DNA of 64,000 nt from JAQGMV01 sp050260255 (GTDB lineage: Bacteria; Pseudomonadota; Gammaproteobacteria; Burkholderiales; SG8-41), in contig JBLNBW010000044.1 of assembly GCA_050260255.1 (NCBI GenBank), positions 1 to 64,000 on the forward strand, in the 5' to 3' direction. The position numbers and the translations under genes were made by a program. Of this stretch, positions 45,305 to 54,824 are shown piece after piece. Position 1 is the first letter of the stretch; the number at the start of each line of letters is the position of its first letter. The notes under the pieces are model-generated. The model saw only the letters and a program-made list of their open reading frames with translations. It was not told where the DNA came from and did not search any database.

Positions 45305-45320
45305 AGCACGATCTGTACCA
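45305..45320 (-). promoter_or_regulatory. Sigma-54 promoter of glnA
   Basis: On the minus strand the sequence TGGTACAGATCGTGCT has GG and GC separated by exactly ten bases, the -24/-12 spacing of sigma-54 promoters (consensus TGGCAC-N5-TTGC). Transcription would start near 45293, about 43 bases before the glnA ATG. The fit is good but not perfect at the outer bases. Confidence 0.65.
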
Positions 45321-45381
45321 CGCCCATGCACCAAAAAGGCGTTGTGCCACAAGGGGTTGTACACGAGCCCATGCGCGGTTA

Positions 45382-45398
45382 TGCACCGTATTGGTGCA
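45382..45398. promoter_or_regulatory. NtrC-binding enhancer site of glnA
   Basis: TGCACC-GTATT-GGTGCA is a perfect match to the NtrC consensus TGCACC-N5-GGTGCA. It is centred about 96 bases upstream of the predicted sigma-54 transcription start, a normal enhancer distance. A left half site with GG (TGCACCAAAAAGG, 45327-45339) and a looser TGCGCC/GGTGCG pair (45410-45428) flank it. Confidence 0.85.
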
Positions 45399-45486
45399 CT
45401 CACCCTGCATGCGCCTCATTTTGGTGCGCAGCGAGCTTTCCGGCAAGCTGTGTAGAATACCCCGCATCGTCGTTGGAGTCTCTGTC

Positions 45487-45936
45487 ATGACTGTGGAAGA
45501 AATACTCAAGGCGGCGCGCGACCGCGCCCGCGACATGGGGCTACCCTATGAAGGAGCGCTACTGCCGCGCGAAGCTTACGAGCTGATACAGCAGACGCCC
45601 GCCAAGCTGGTGGACGTGCGCACGCGCGCCGAATGGGACTGGGTAGGCCGTATCCCCGGTGCGGTCGAAATCGAGCTGCTCCAGTACCCCGGCAGCCGTC
45701 CCAACCCGAATTTCATGCAGGAGCTGCAGCGCGCCGTGGACCCCGCCAAAAACGACCCGCTGCTTTTCATCTGCCGCAGCGGCGGACGGTCCCACAACGC
45801 GGCGATGCTCGCGCATGAGGCGGGCTACGAGGCGTACAACGTGCTCGAGGGCTTCGAAGGCGATAAGGACGCGACCGGGCATCGGAACACCAAAGGCGGC
45901 TGGCGCGCTGCCGGCCTGCCCTGGGTGCAAAGCTGA
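45487..45936 (+). CDS. Rhodanese-domain protein
   Basis: This 149-residue single-domain sulfurtransferase has the active-site cysteine in LLFICRSGGRSHNAA and the substrate-domain motif KLVDVRTRAEWDWVG. The end is the family ending KGGWRAAGLPWVQS. The ATG at 45487 gives MTVEEILKAARDRA. It is divergent from glnA, with a TAGAAT -10-like box at 45453. Its sulfur acceptor is unknown. Confidence 0.9.
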   Translation: MTVEEILKAARDRARDMGLPYEGALLPREAYELIQQTPAKLVDVRTRAEWDWVGRIPGAVEIELLQYPGSRPNPNFMQELQRAVDPAKNDPLLFICRSGGRSHNAAMLAHEAGYEAYNVLEGFEGDKDATGHRNTKGGWRAAGLPWVQS

Positions 45937-45944
45937 CCCAGCAA

Positions 45945-47156
45945 TCATGAGCGTTGCGGCGACGAGCTTCGACTCGCGTCGTGCAACGTCAAACATCCGG
46001 TCAATGCGGCACCGAGGGCGGTGATGGCCGCAGCTGTGGCCATCGTGCCGCTCGGTGCGGCGCGCTCGACCAATACACCGCCTGCCGCGAGCCCGCCGCT
46101 GATGCCGCCGAGCAGGCACGTCGTCCCCCACGTGAAGCTTTCGGCCAGCATCTCGCGCGGCGTCAGATGCGAGACCAGCAGCGACTGGATTGAAATGACC
46201 GTCGCCATGGGCACCCCGGCAATCACCGAAATCACGACGAAGAGCGCAATGTTCTCGAGCGGCGTCATCAGCATGATCGATGCTGCCATGCCGAGCAACG
46301 CCCACAGAAACTGACGCGGCAGAGGCATCGTCCAGTGCCGGCTGCCGTACGTCAGCGCTCCCGCCGCACTGCCCACGCTCGCCATCGCGAGCGCCACGCC
46401 CGCAATCCCGGGCCGCCCATGATTAGCGGCGAACGCGGTGACCGCCACTTCGAATAGTCCGAACGCGATCGAATAGCACACGGTAATGGCAAATACGAGC
46501 AGCAGCTGGGGTCGACGCAACAGCCCGCGCCGCGTCGATGGCCCGCCTCGCGTCGGACGCCACGCGCGAACCATTTCAGCCCGCAGGAATATCGAGCCGC
46601 CCGCTGCGGCGCACACTGCCGCCGATGCGACGGCGACCGCCGGATAGCCGGCACCGACGCATGCTGCAACGAGCGCGGGCCCGACGATGAAGATGAACTC
46701 CACCAGCGCGGAGTCCAGCGAGTACGCCGTCGGCAGCAGCGCGGGATCTTCAACGACGCGCGGAAACAGCGCGCGCATGCAGATGCTCACCGGCGGCAAC
46801 GCAGCGCCGGCGGTCAGCGCGCTCAACGCTATCCAGGCCGGATGCGCGCTGCGCTCCACGGCATAAATCAGCACCAGCAATGCGGCCGGGTAGATCGCGC
46901 TGCACGCCATCATGATCGGGCGGGGCCCGAGGCGGTCGATGAGGCGGCCCAATACCGGGGCGACCGCTGCGAGCCCCAGCACGTACAGCGCGCTCGCAAG
47001 CCCGGCCTGCACGAAGGAGTGCGAGCGAGCCTGAACGTATAGAAGGATGGCGAGACCCGCCACACCAATCGGCAGACGCCCGAGTACGGAAGCGACGAAT
47101 GCTGCGCGCAGGCCGGGAATGGCGAACAGCGAGCGGTAACGACTCAGCGTGAACAC
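45945..47156 (-). CDS. MFS transporter
   Basis: This 403-residue inner-membrane protein of the major facilitator superfamily has about twelve hydrophobic segments. The loop motif GRLIDRLGPRPIM after TM2 is the MFS signature A region. A cytoplasmic loop (~195-220; RAWRPTRGGPSTRRG) separates two halves. GTG 47156 is the first available start, with no clear ribosome-binding site, so a later start is possible. It lies 21 bases downstream of uppP on the same strand. The substrate is unknown. Confidence 0.82.
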   Translation of the reverse strand: MFTLSRYRSLFAIPGLRAAFVASVLGRLPIGVAGLAILLYVQARSHSFVQAGLASALYVLGLAAVAPVLGRLIDRLGPRPIMMACSAIYPAALLVLIYAVERSAHPAWIALSALTAGAALPPVSICMRALFPRVVEDPALLPTAYSLDSALVEFIFIVGPALVAACVGAGYPAVAVASAAVCAAAGGSIFLRAEMVRAWRPTRGGPSTRRGLLRRPQLLLVFAITVCYSIAFGLFEVAVTAFAANHGRPGIAGVALAMASVGSAAGALTYGSRHWTMPLPRQFLWALLGMAASIMLMTPLENIALFVVISVIAGVPMATVISIQSLLVSHLTPREMLAESFTWGTTCLLGGISGGLAAGGVLVERAAPSGTMATAAAITALGAALTGCLTLHDASRSSSPQRS

Positions 47157-47177
47157 AGGATTTATCGCGCCCGAGCG

Positions 47178-47999
47178 CTAGCGCGCCCAGTCCACCAGCC
47201 CGCCGTACGCGGTGGCGAGAACCACGATGCCGAACGCGATGCGGTACCACGCGAACACGGTGAAATCGTGAGTGGCCACGTAACGCACCAGCCAGCGGAT
47301 GACGACAAATGCCGAAATGAACGAGACCACCAGCCCCACCGCGAACACCGGCGTATCGGAGACGGAAAAGAGAGTGCGGTGCTTGTAGAGATCGTACGCG
47401 CCCGCCGCCATGAGTGTAGGGACCGCCAGAAAGAATGAGAACTCGGTGGCCACCCGCCGCGACAAGCCGAACAGCATGCCGCCGACAATCGTCGCGCCCG
47501 AGCGCGACGTGCCCGGTATCAGGGCGAATGCCTGCGCGAAGCCCACCTTGAGCGCATCGGACCAGCGCATGTCGTCGACGTGCTCGACACGCGGGCGATG
47601 TTTACGGCGCTCGACAAACAATATCAGCAGCCCTCCGGCGATGAAGGCAATCGCGACTGGCACGGCATAAAACAGATGCGCTTTGATGAGCGACCCGAAT
47701 GCAAGGCCGAGAACGGCGGCCGGCACGAACGCTATGACGAGGTTGGCGAGAAAGCGCCGCGCCGCCGCGTCGTGCGCTGCGTGCACGATTGCGCCGAAAA
47801 ACCGCGCGCGATATTCCCAGATCACCGCAAGCATGGCGCCGCTCTGGATGACGATATCGAACACCTTGCCTTTGTCGTCGTGGAAATCGAGCAGCTGCGC
47901 GGCGATGATGAGATGTCCCGTGCTCGAGATCGGCAGGAATTCGGTCAAGCCTTCGACCAGGCCCAGCACGAGGGCCTTCACGAGTAGCACGGCGTCCAT
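47178..47999 (-). CDS. uppP: Undecaprenyl-diphosphatase
   Basis: UppP (BacA) recycles the undecaprenyl carrier by removing a phosphate from C55-PP at the inner membrane. The catalytic (E/Q)-rich motif VEGLTEFLPISSTGHLII is at residues 15-32. The second motif, PGTSRSGATIVGG, is at ~165-177. The 273-residue length and eight or so hydrophobic segments fit. It supports peptidoglycan and O-antigen synthesis and may confer bacitracin tolerance. Confidence 0.96.
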   Translation of the reverse strand: MDAVLLVKALVLGLVEGLTEFLPISSTGHLIIAAQLLDFHDDKGKVFDIVIQSGAMLAVIWEYRARFFGAIVHAAHDAAARRFLANLVIAFVPAAVLGLAFGSLIKAHLFYAVPVAIAFIAGGLLILFVERRKHRPRVEHVDDMRWSDALKVGFAQAFALIPGTSRSGATIVGGMLFGLSRRVATEFSFFLAVPTLMAAGAYDLYKHRTLFSVSDTPVFAVGLVVSFISAFVVIRWLVRYVATHDFTVFAWYRIAFGIVVLATAYGGLVDWAR

Positions 48000-48011
48000 G
48001 GGGGCGTCATT

Positions 48012-48036
48012 GTAGCAGCGGCAACGCCGCTGCTAC
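48012..48036 (-). terminator. Hairpin between the thiC operon and uppP
   Basis: GTAGCAGCGG (48012-48021) and CCGCTGCTAC (48027-48036) form a perfect ten-pair stem with a five-base loop. It lies past the stop of the 127-residue gene and 12 bases before the uppP start. No T-run follows on either strand, so it may be a weak terminator or an mRNA-stability hairpin. Confidence 0.4.
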
Positions 48037-48057
48037 GCGGAACTCGTAGCGCCTCGT

Positions 48058-48440
48058 CTACGAGCGCTGATAGGGAGGAACCGGCGCCGGGGTGCCGGAC
48101 GGCGGCTGCGTATCTCTCAGAAGCTGCCGGATTTCCGCTTCCAGGCTCTTCAACATCATGAGGCCGGCGAGCGTGCCGCGCAGCTTGACATCGGCATCGA
48201 TACGATCCAGCTCGCGGCGCAGAATTTCCGGCACCGGACCTTCGCGTCCTTCGGCCGCTGCGATGAGGGCGTTGCGCAAATACTCGAACATCGCCGCCAC
48301 CTGCTCTTCGGTCACCAGCGAATGCAGCAGCACGCGCGGATCGACGACCTGCGGGATCTGCGCTTCGGGCGGCGCCGCCGCGGCACCGCCGCACAGCACC
48401 GAGCCGAGCAGCAGCACCGCAGCATCGAGGCGCGGCTTCA

Positions 48441-48441
<1 letters not shown>
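48058..48441 (-). CDS. Small exported protein in the thiC operon
   Basis: I do not recognise this 127-residue protein. The ATG at 48441 overlaps the thiC stop (TGATG), so it is co-translated. It starts with a signal peptide (MKPRLDAAVLLLGSVLCGGAAA), is mostly helical and charged (VAAMFEYLRNALIAAAEG, RRELDRIDADVKLRG), and ends in a proline-rich tail. It may be unrelated to thiamine and merely transcribed with thiC. The longer upstream frame is thiC's shadow. Confidence 0.65.
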
Positions 48442-50312
<1,871 letters not shown>

Positions 50313-50355
50313 TGGCACTCCGCCGGGCAGCCAAGAGGGGCGGGCGGACGTCCAC

Positions 50356-50438
50356 CACGCTTCCCTACGACGGCATTACCCGTATCAGGTTCAGAGGGTC
50401 TGTCTCACCCCGCGGCACCCGCCGCGAGGACCCCTGCG
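50356..50438 (-). promoter_or_regulatory. TPP riboswitch (THI element) of thiC
   Basis: On the minus strand the leader contains the conserved cores GGGGTGAGACAGACCC, CTGAACCTGATACGGG and TAATGCCGTCGTAGGGA, the thi-box pattern. The element ends about 45 bases before the thiC ATG. Thiamine pyrophosphate binding should reduce thiC expression. Whether by transcription or translation is not clear from the sequence. Confidence 0.92.
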
Positions 50439-50518
50439 TGATCTGGCAAACTAATTGAAATATGGGATAATTGCAAGCTCGCGGACCTGCCTTTTACGTC
50501 CCTTCCACGAGTGAAAAA

Positions 50519-51184
50519 ATGACGCCACAAGCCGATGTGGAACGTGCGCGCTTCAACATGGTCGAGCAGCAAATCCGACCCTGGGAAGTGCTCGATCAGC
50601 AGATTCTCGATCTTCTCTTCAGCGTGCATCGCGAAGACTACGTGCCGGCGCCGTACCGCGCGCTCGCCTTCGCGGACATGGAGATACCGCTGGGGCATGG
50701 TGAAAAGATGCTCGCCCCCAAGATCGAAGCCCGCATCCTGCAGGAGCTGCGCATCAAGCCGACCGACCGCGTGCTCGAAGTAGGCACCGGCAGCGGCTAC
50801 ATGACCGCCCTGCTCGCGAGCCTCGCCTCGCACGTGTACAGCGTGGATATCGTCCCGGAGTTCACCGAAGCGGCGGCCTCGAAGCTGCGTGCGCATGGCA
50901 TACACAACGTGACCGTCGAGACCGGGGACGCCGCGCGCGGCTGGGACAAGCACGGTCCGTATGACGTCATCGTCGTCACCGGCTCGCTGCCCGTTCTGCC
51001 GCTCGGTTTTCAGAACAGCCTCCAGCCCGGCGGCCGGCTGTTCGCCGTCGTGGGCGAGCCCCCCATCATGGAAGCGCGGCTCGTCACTTGCATCTCGCGC
51101 GGGGTTTATAACTCGATGGCTGTGTTCGAGACGTGCATACCTCCGCTGCGCAACGCCGTACAACCCGAACGGTTCGTTTTTTGA
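50519..51184 (+). CDS. pcm: Protein-L-isoaspartate O-methyltransferase family protein
   Basis: This 221-residue SAM-dependent methyltransferase repairs isoaspartyl residues in its family. MVEQQIRPWEVLDQQILDL begins the fold. VLEVGTGSGYMTALLASLA is the SAM motif, and VYSVDIVPEF follows. The ATG at 50519 is preferred over the upstream frame. It overlaps the tolC-like start by TTGA. Many betaproteobacteria have this pcm-tolC pairing. A canonical PIMT catalytic stretch is not easy to confirm. Confidence 0.88.
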   Translation: MTPQADVERARFNMVEQQIRPWEVLDQQILDLLFSVHREDYVPAPYRALAFADMEIPLGHGEKMLAPKIEARILQELRIKPTDRVLEVGTGSGYMTALLASLASHVYSVDIVPEFTEAAASKLRAHGIHNVTVETGDAARGWDKHGPYDVIVVTGSLPVLPLGFQNSLQPGGRLFAVVGEPPIMEARLVTCISRGVYNSMAVFETCIPPLRNAVQPERFVF

Positions 51185-52521
51185 CGCCCGCCCGCCTGAA
51201 GCTTGCGGTCGCAGCAGCGCTCGCAGCGTCGCTGCATGCCCACGCCGCGGACTTGCTGGATGTTTTCCGCCAGGCGCAAACCGCCGATGCAGTCTATGCC
51301 AGCGCGCGCGCCCAATGGGCCGCCGCGCAAGAGCGGATCCCGCAGGGCCGCGCCGGCCTGCTGCCTCAGGCCAGCATCTCGGCCAATACCTTGTACAACG
51401 ATCGTTCGGTGACGTTTCGGGTTCCGGGGATACCGGGCAGCAGCACGCAATTCAATTCCAACGCCATCACGCTCACGGTCACGCAGCCGATCTTCCGGCG
51501 GCAGAACATGATCGCGTACGATCAATCGCGCACGCAGGTCGACCAGGCGGAAGCTCAGTTTGCGCTAGCCGCTCAGGACCTCATACTGAGAGTCGCGCAA
51601 GGCTATTTCGACGTGCTGCTCGCTCAGGACAACGTCGCGCTGTCGCAAGCACAGAAGGCCGCGATCGGCCAGCAGCTCGAACAGGCCAAGCGCAACTTCG
51701 AAGTCGGCACGGCGACCATCACGGACACGCACGAGGCGCAGGCGCGCTACGACCTCACGGTGTCGCAGGAGATCGCCACCCAGAACGACCTTGAGCTGAG
51801 GCGCCGCAGCTTAGAGCAGATCATCAATCAGTCCGCTCCGCCGCTCGCGCCGCTCAGCACGCGCCTCGCGCTGAAGGCGCCCGAGCCCGCCACGATGGAC
51901 ACGTGGGTGGATGAAGCGCGCCGCACGAATCTGCAGGTGCGCGCCGCCGAAGCGGGACTGCGGTTCGCCAGCCAGAACATCGAGCGCAACCGCAGCGGGC
52001 ACTATCCGACGCTCGATGCGATTGCGAGCTATCAGGATCAAGCCCAGGGCGCCGGCATCTCCGGCGTGCAAAGTCCCGGCTTCGATGCCAGGGTGCGCGC
52101 CATCGGTCTGCAGGTGACGATACCGCTCTACCAGGGCGGGCTCGTCAACTCCCAAGTACGTGAAGCGATAGCCAACGAGGATCGCGCGCGGCAGGATCTG
52201 GAGAACGCGCGGCGCACCGCCGAGTTCAATGTCCGGCAATCGTACCTCGGCGTCACCAGCGGTCTTGCCCAAGTGCAGGCCTTGCAGGCGGCGCTCGTGT
52301 CGAGCGAGAGCCAGCTCGAATCGACGCGCCTCGGTCAGCAGGTAGGGGTGCGCACGCAGGTGGACGTGCTCAATGCGCAGCAACAGCTCTATACCGCACG
52401 CCGCGACCTCGCGCAGGCGCGCTACAACTACGTGATGTCCCTGTTAAGGCTCAAGGCGGCCATCGGTCAGCTGACCGAAGACGATCTCGTGGATATCAAC
52501 CGCTGGCTGGGCGCCTCGTAG
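51181..52521 (+). CDS. tolC: TolC-family outer-membrane channel
   Basis: This 446-residue protein has a signal peptide (TPARLKLAVAAALAASLHAHA) from a TTG start at 51181 that overlaps the pcm stop. DLLDVFRQAQTADAVYASARA opens the family. The two halves are a repeated OEP region, with LILRVAQGYFDVLLAQDNVALS and FNVRQSYLGVTSGLAQVQAL. It can serve tripartite efflux or type I secretion. The type I ABC and HlyD genes at 57615-60675 lie nearby, so it is a candidate partner. Confidence 0.92.
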   Translation: MTPARLKLAVAAALAASLHAHAADLLDVFRQAQTADAVYASARAQWAAAQERIPQGRAGLLPQASISANTLYNDRSVTFRVPGIPGSSTQFNSNAITLTVTQPIFRRQNMIAYDQSRTQVDQAEAQFALAAQDLILRVAQGYFDVLLAQDNVALSQAQKAAIGQQLEQAKRNFEVGTATITDTHEAQARYDLTVSQEIATQNDLELRRRSLEQIINQSAPPLAPLSTRLALKAPEPATMDTWVDEARRTNLQVRAAEAGLRFASQNIERNRSGHYPTLDAIASYQDQAQGAGISGVQSPGFDARVRAIGLQVTIPLYQGGLVNSQVREAIANEDRARQDLENARRTAEFNVRQSYLGVTSGLAQVQALQAALVSSESQLESTRLGQQVGVRTQVDVLNAQQQLYTARRDLAQARYNYVMSLLRLKAAIGQLTEDDLVDINRWLGAS

Positions 52522-52525
52522 CGCA

Positions 52526-53770
52526 TCAAAAGCGTACGAGCTCGAGCACGCGCTGCACCGCGCCCTGGTGTGCCCGGCAAAACGCCACGCCTGCTTCCCC
52601 CATCCGCCGCGCCCTGTTCCGATCGGTAAGCAGCTCACTCGCCTTATGCGCGAGATCCTCGACATCGGCGACCGATAACGCAGCCCCGCTTTCGACCGCG
52701 AGCTCGGCCGCTTCGGCGAAGTTATACCTGCTGGGGCCGATCAACACCGGCTTGCCGACCGCGCAGGGCTCGATGAGGTTCTGGCTGCCGTACGGGAGCA
52801 GGCTGCCGCCGATGAAGGCGACATCGCACGCGGCGTAATACGCGAACATTTCTCCGAGACTATCGCCGAGCAGCACTTCCGTATCGGGACGCACGGCAGC
52901 GTTCGCGCTGCGCCGCTGAAAGGCAAACCCGCGACGCTGCAATATGCCGGCGACTTCCTCGAAACGGTCCGGATGGCGCGGGACGATTACGAGCAACAGG
53001 TGCGCAACAGCCATGCGCTCCAGCGCGTCAAGCAACAGCTCTTCCTCGCCGTCGCGCGTGCTCGCCGCGAGCAGCACCGGACGCACGCCATAGTTTTCGC
53101 GCCACTGCACGCCCTGTTGCACGAGCGCGGGTGGCGGGACGATATCGAACTTGAGGTTCCCCGAGATGCGCGGCGCGGATGCGCCCAACGCTGCGAGGCG
53201 CTTCGCGTCCGCTTCGGTTTGGGCTGCGATGCCGGCCAAACCTCGCAGCGCCTCGGCCACGAGACCGGCGTGACGACGATAACCCGCGTACGATTTCTCC
53301 GACAGCCTCGCGTTGATGAGATATACCGGCACGTGCGCCGATGCTGCTGCATGGATGAGATTCGGCCACAGCTCTGTCTCCATCAGCAGGCCTGCCGCGG
53401 GCTTGAAGTGCCGAAGAAAGCGGCGGACCGCGCCCGGATAGTCGTACGGCAGATAACATCGGTCTACGTTGGCACCGAACAAGAGCTGGCTCGTTTCGCG
53501 CCCCGTCGGGGTCATATGCGTAATGAGCAGGCGGTGCTGCGGATAGCGCTCGCGCAGCGCACGCACCAAGGGCTCCGCAGCCCTGGTCTCGCCCACGGAT
53601 ACGGCATGTATCCAGAGGTACGGCTGCGCGCTGCGCACGCCGCCGTAGAATCCGAACCGCTCCGGAACGTGGCTCAAGTACTCGCGCTGGCGACGCGCGC
53701 GCCACAACAAGCGCAACGGAACGAGCGGCAGCAACAGATACAGCAACGCCGTATAAAGGGCGCGTCTCAT
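52526..53770 (-). CDS. waaA: 3-deoxy-D-manno-octulosonic acid transferase
   Basis: WaaA (KdtA) adds Kdo to lipid A at the inner membrane. It has a membrane anchor at the N-terminus (ALYTALLYLLLPLVPLRLLW). The motif LWIHAVSVGETRAAEPLVRAL, with the catalytic glutamate, the LPYDYPGAVRRFL segment, PRISGNLKFDI and VAFIGGSLLPYGSQNLIEP are typical. 414 residues is normal. It overlaps waaC by ATGA. Confidence 0.95.
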   Translation of the reverse strand: MRRALYTALLYLLLPLVPLRLLWRARRQREYLSHVPERFGFYGGVRSAQPYLWIHAVSVGETRAAEPLVRALRERYPQHRLLITHMTPTGRETSQLLFGANVDRCYLPYDYPGAVRRFLRHFKPAAGLLMETELWPNLIHAAASAHVPVYLINARLSEKSYAGYRRHAGLVAEALRGLAGIAAQTEADAKRLAALGASAPRISGNLKFDIVPPPALVQQGVQWRENYGVRPVLLAASTRDGEEELLLDALERMAVAHLLLVIVPRHPDRFEEVAGILQRRGFAFQRRSANAAVRPDTEVLLGDSLGEMFAYYAACDVAFIGGSLLPYGSQNLIEPCAVGKPVLIGPSRYNFAEAAELAVESGAALSVADVEDLAHKASELLTDRNRARRMGEAGVAFCRAHQGAVQRVLELVRF

Positions 53771-54720
53771 GCCGAGCTCAGCACGTCACTGACCGCTTGC
53801 ATCACTTCGCCGGTCGAAGGCGGGCGTCGCTTGCCGCCGAGATTGACGCCGCGCGGGCAGCCGTACAATCCGGTCGCGGCGGGATCGGTCGCGACGTACA
53901 GCGCGACCGTGGGCACGCCGAACGCGCCGGCGAGATGGGTGAGCCCGGTGTCGAGGCCGATTACCAGCGCCGCTCCGGCGAGCAGCTGCGCAGCCGCGTC
54001 GAGAGACAACCGCTCGGGCACGGCTGCGTTCGTCATCGCCGAAGCAAGACGCTCGCTGCGCGCTCGCTCCGTGGTGTTACCCCATGGCAGCACGATCCGC
54101 ATACCATTAGCCACCAGCCGCTGCGCGACCGTTACCCAATCGTCTTCGCGCCACAGCTTCGCCCGCGCGCTGGTGGAATGCAGCAACACGGCGTAGGGCG
54201 AGCCCGTCCGCACAGCGCAGCCATGCGATTCGACGCCGTAATCAATCATGGATGATCGTCGGTACCCCAAGGCCTGCGCCACCAGCTCGCGGTTGCGCTC
54301 CACGGCGTGCAGCGTCCACGGCACGCGGAACGTCCGGTCGTACAGCCATCCCAGCGGCTCGCGTGCGCTATGCCAGTCGAGACCGTAACGCGGTCCGTGG
54401 GCCGCTCGGGCGACGAGCGCGCTTTTCATCAGTCCCTGCGTGTCGATGATGGCGTCGTAGTGATTGGCCCGAAGCCGTGCGATCGCCATGTGAATGTCGG
54501 CACGCGTTTCGGCGCGCCACCACCCCGTGCGCCACCGGCGGACGTTGACCGGAATGACGGTCCGCACGCCCGGATGCAAGCGCGGTATCGCGTCGTAGCT
54601 CTGCTCGACGAGCCAATCGATCGCCGCACCGGGTACGTTGCGTCGGATGTCGGAGATGACCGGAAGATTGTGGACGACGTCCCCGAGCGAAGACGTCTTC
54701 ACGAGCAGTATGGAAATCAT
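53767..54720 (-). CDS. waaC: LPS heptosyltransferase I
   Basis: This GT9-family enzyme adds the first heptose to Kdo2-lipid A in the inner core. The N-terminus MISILLVKTSSLGDVVHNLPV is characteristic. DTQGLMKSALVARAA, LLHSTSARAKLW and GLDTGLTHLAGAFGVPTVALY follow, the last being the donor-binding block. 317 residues. It is the first gene of a waaC-waaA pair. Confidence 0.93.
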   Translation of the reverse strand: MISILLVKTSSLGDVVHNLPVISDIRRNVPGAAIDWLVEQSYDAIPRLHPGVRTVIPVNVRRWRTGWWRAETRADIHMAIARLRANHYDAIIDTQGLMKSALVARAAHGPRYGLDWHSAREPLGWLYDRTFRVPWTLHAVERNRELVAQALGYRRSSMIDYGVESHGCAVRTGSPYAVLLHSTSARAKLWREDDWVTVAQRLVANGMRIVLPWGNTTERARSERLASAMTNAAVPERLSLDAAAQLLAGAALVIGLDTGLTHLAGAFGVPTVALYVATDPAATGLYGCPRGVNLGGKRRPPSTGEVMQAVSDVLSSA

Positions 54721-54774
54721 GCGGTCATGTCGTCATCGCGCGGCGCGGCAGCCGCGATTGTAACCGCGCCGGCA

Positions 54775-54802
54775 TAAAAAAAGGCCGCCCGGAGGCGGCC
54801 TT
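54775..54802 (-). terminator. Intrinsic terminator after the secreted protease gene
   Basis: AAGGCCGCC (54781-54789) and GGCGGCCTT (54794-54802) form a nine-pair stem with loop CGGA. On the minus strand a run of T residues follows to about 54775. It sits 22 bases past the protease stop at 54825. Confidence 0.88.
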
Positions 54803-54824
54803 CGCAAGTCGCGTTGCGTTGCGC

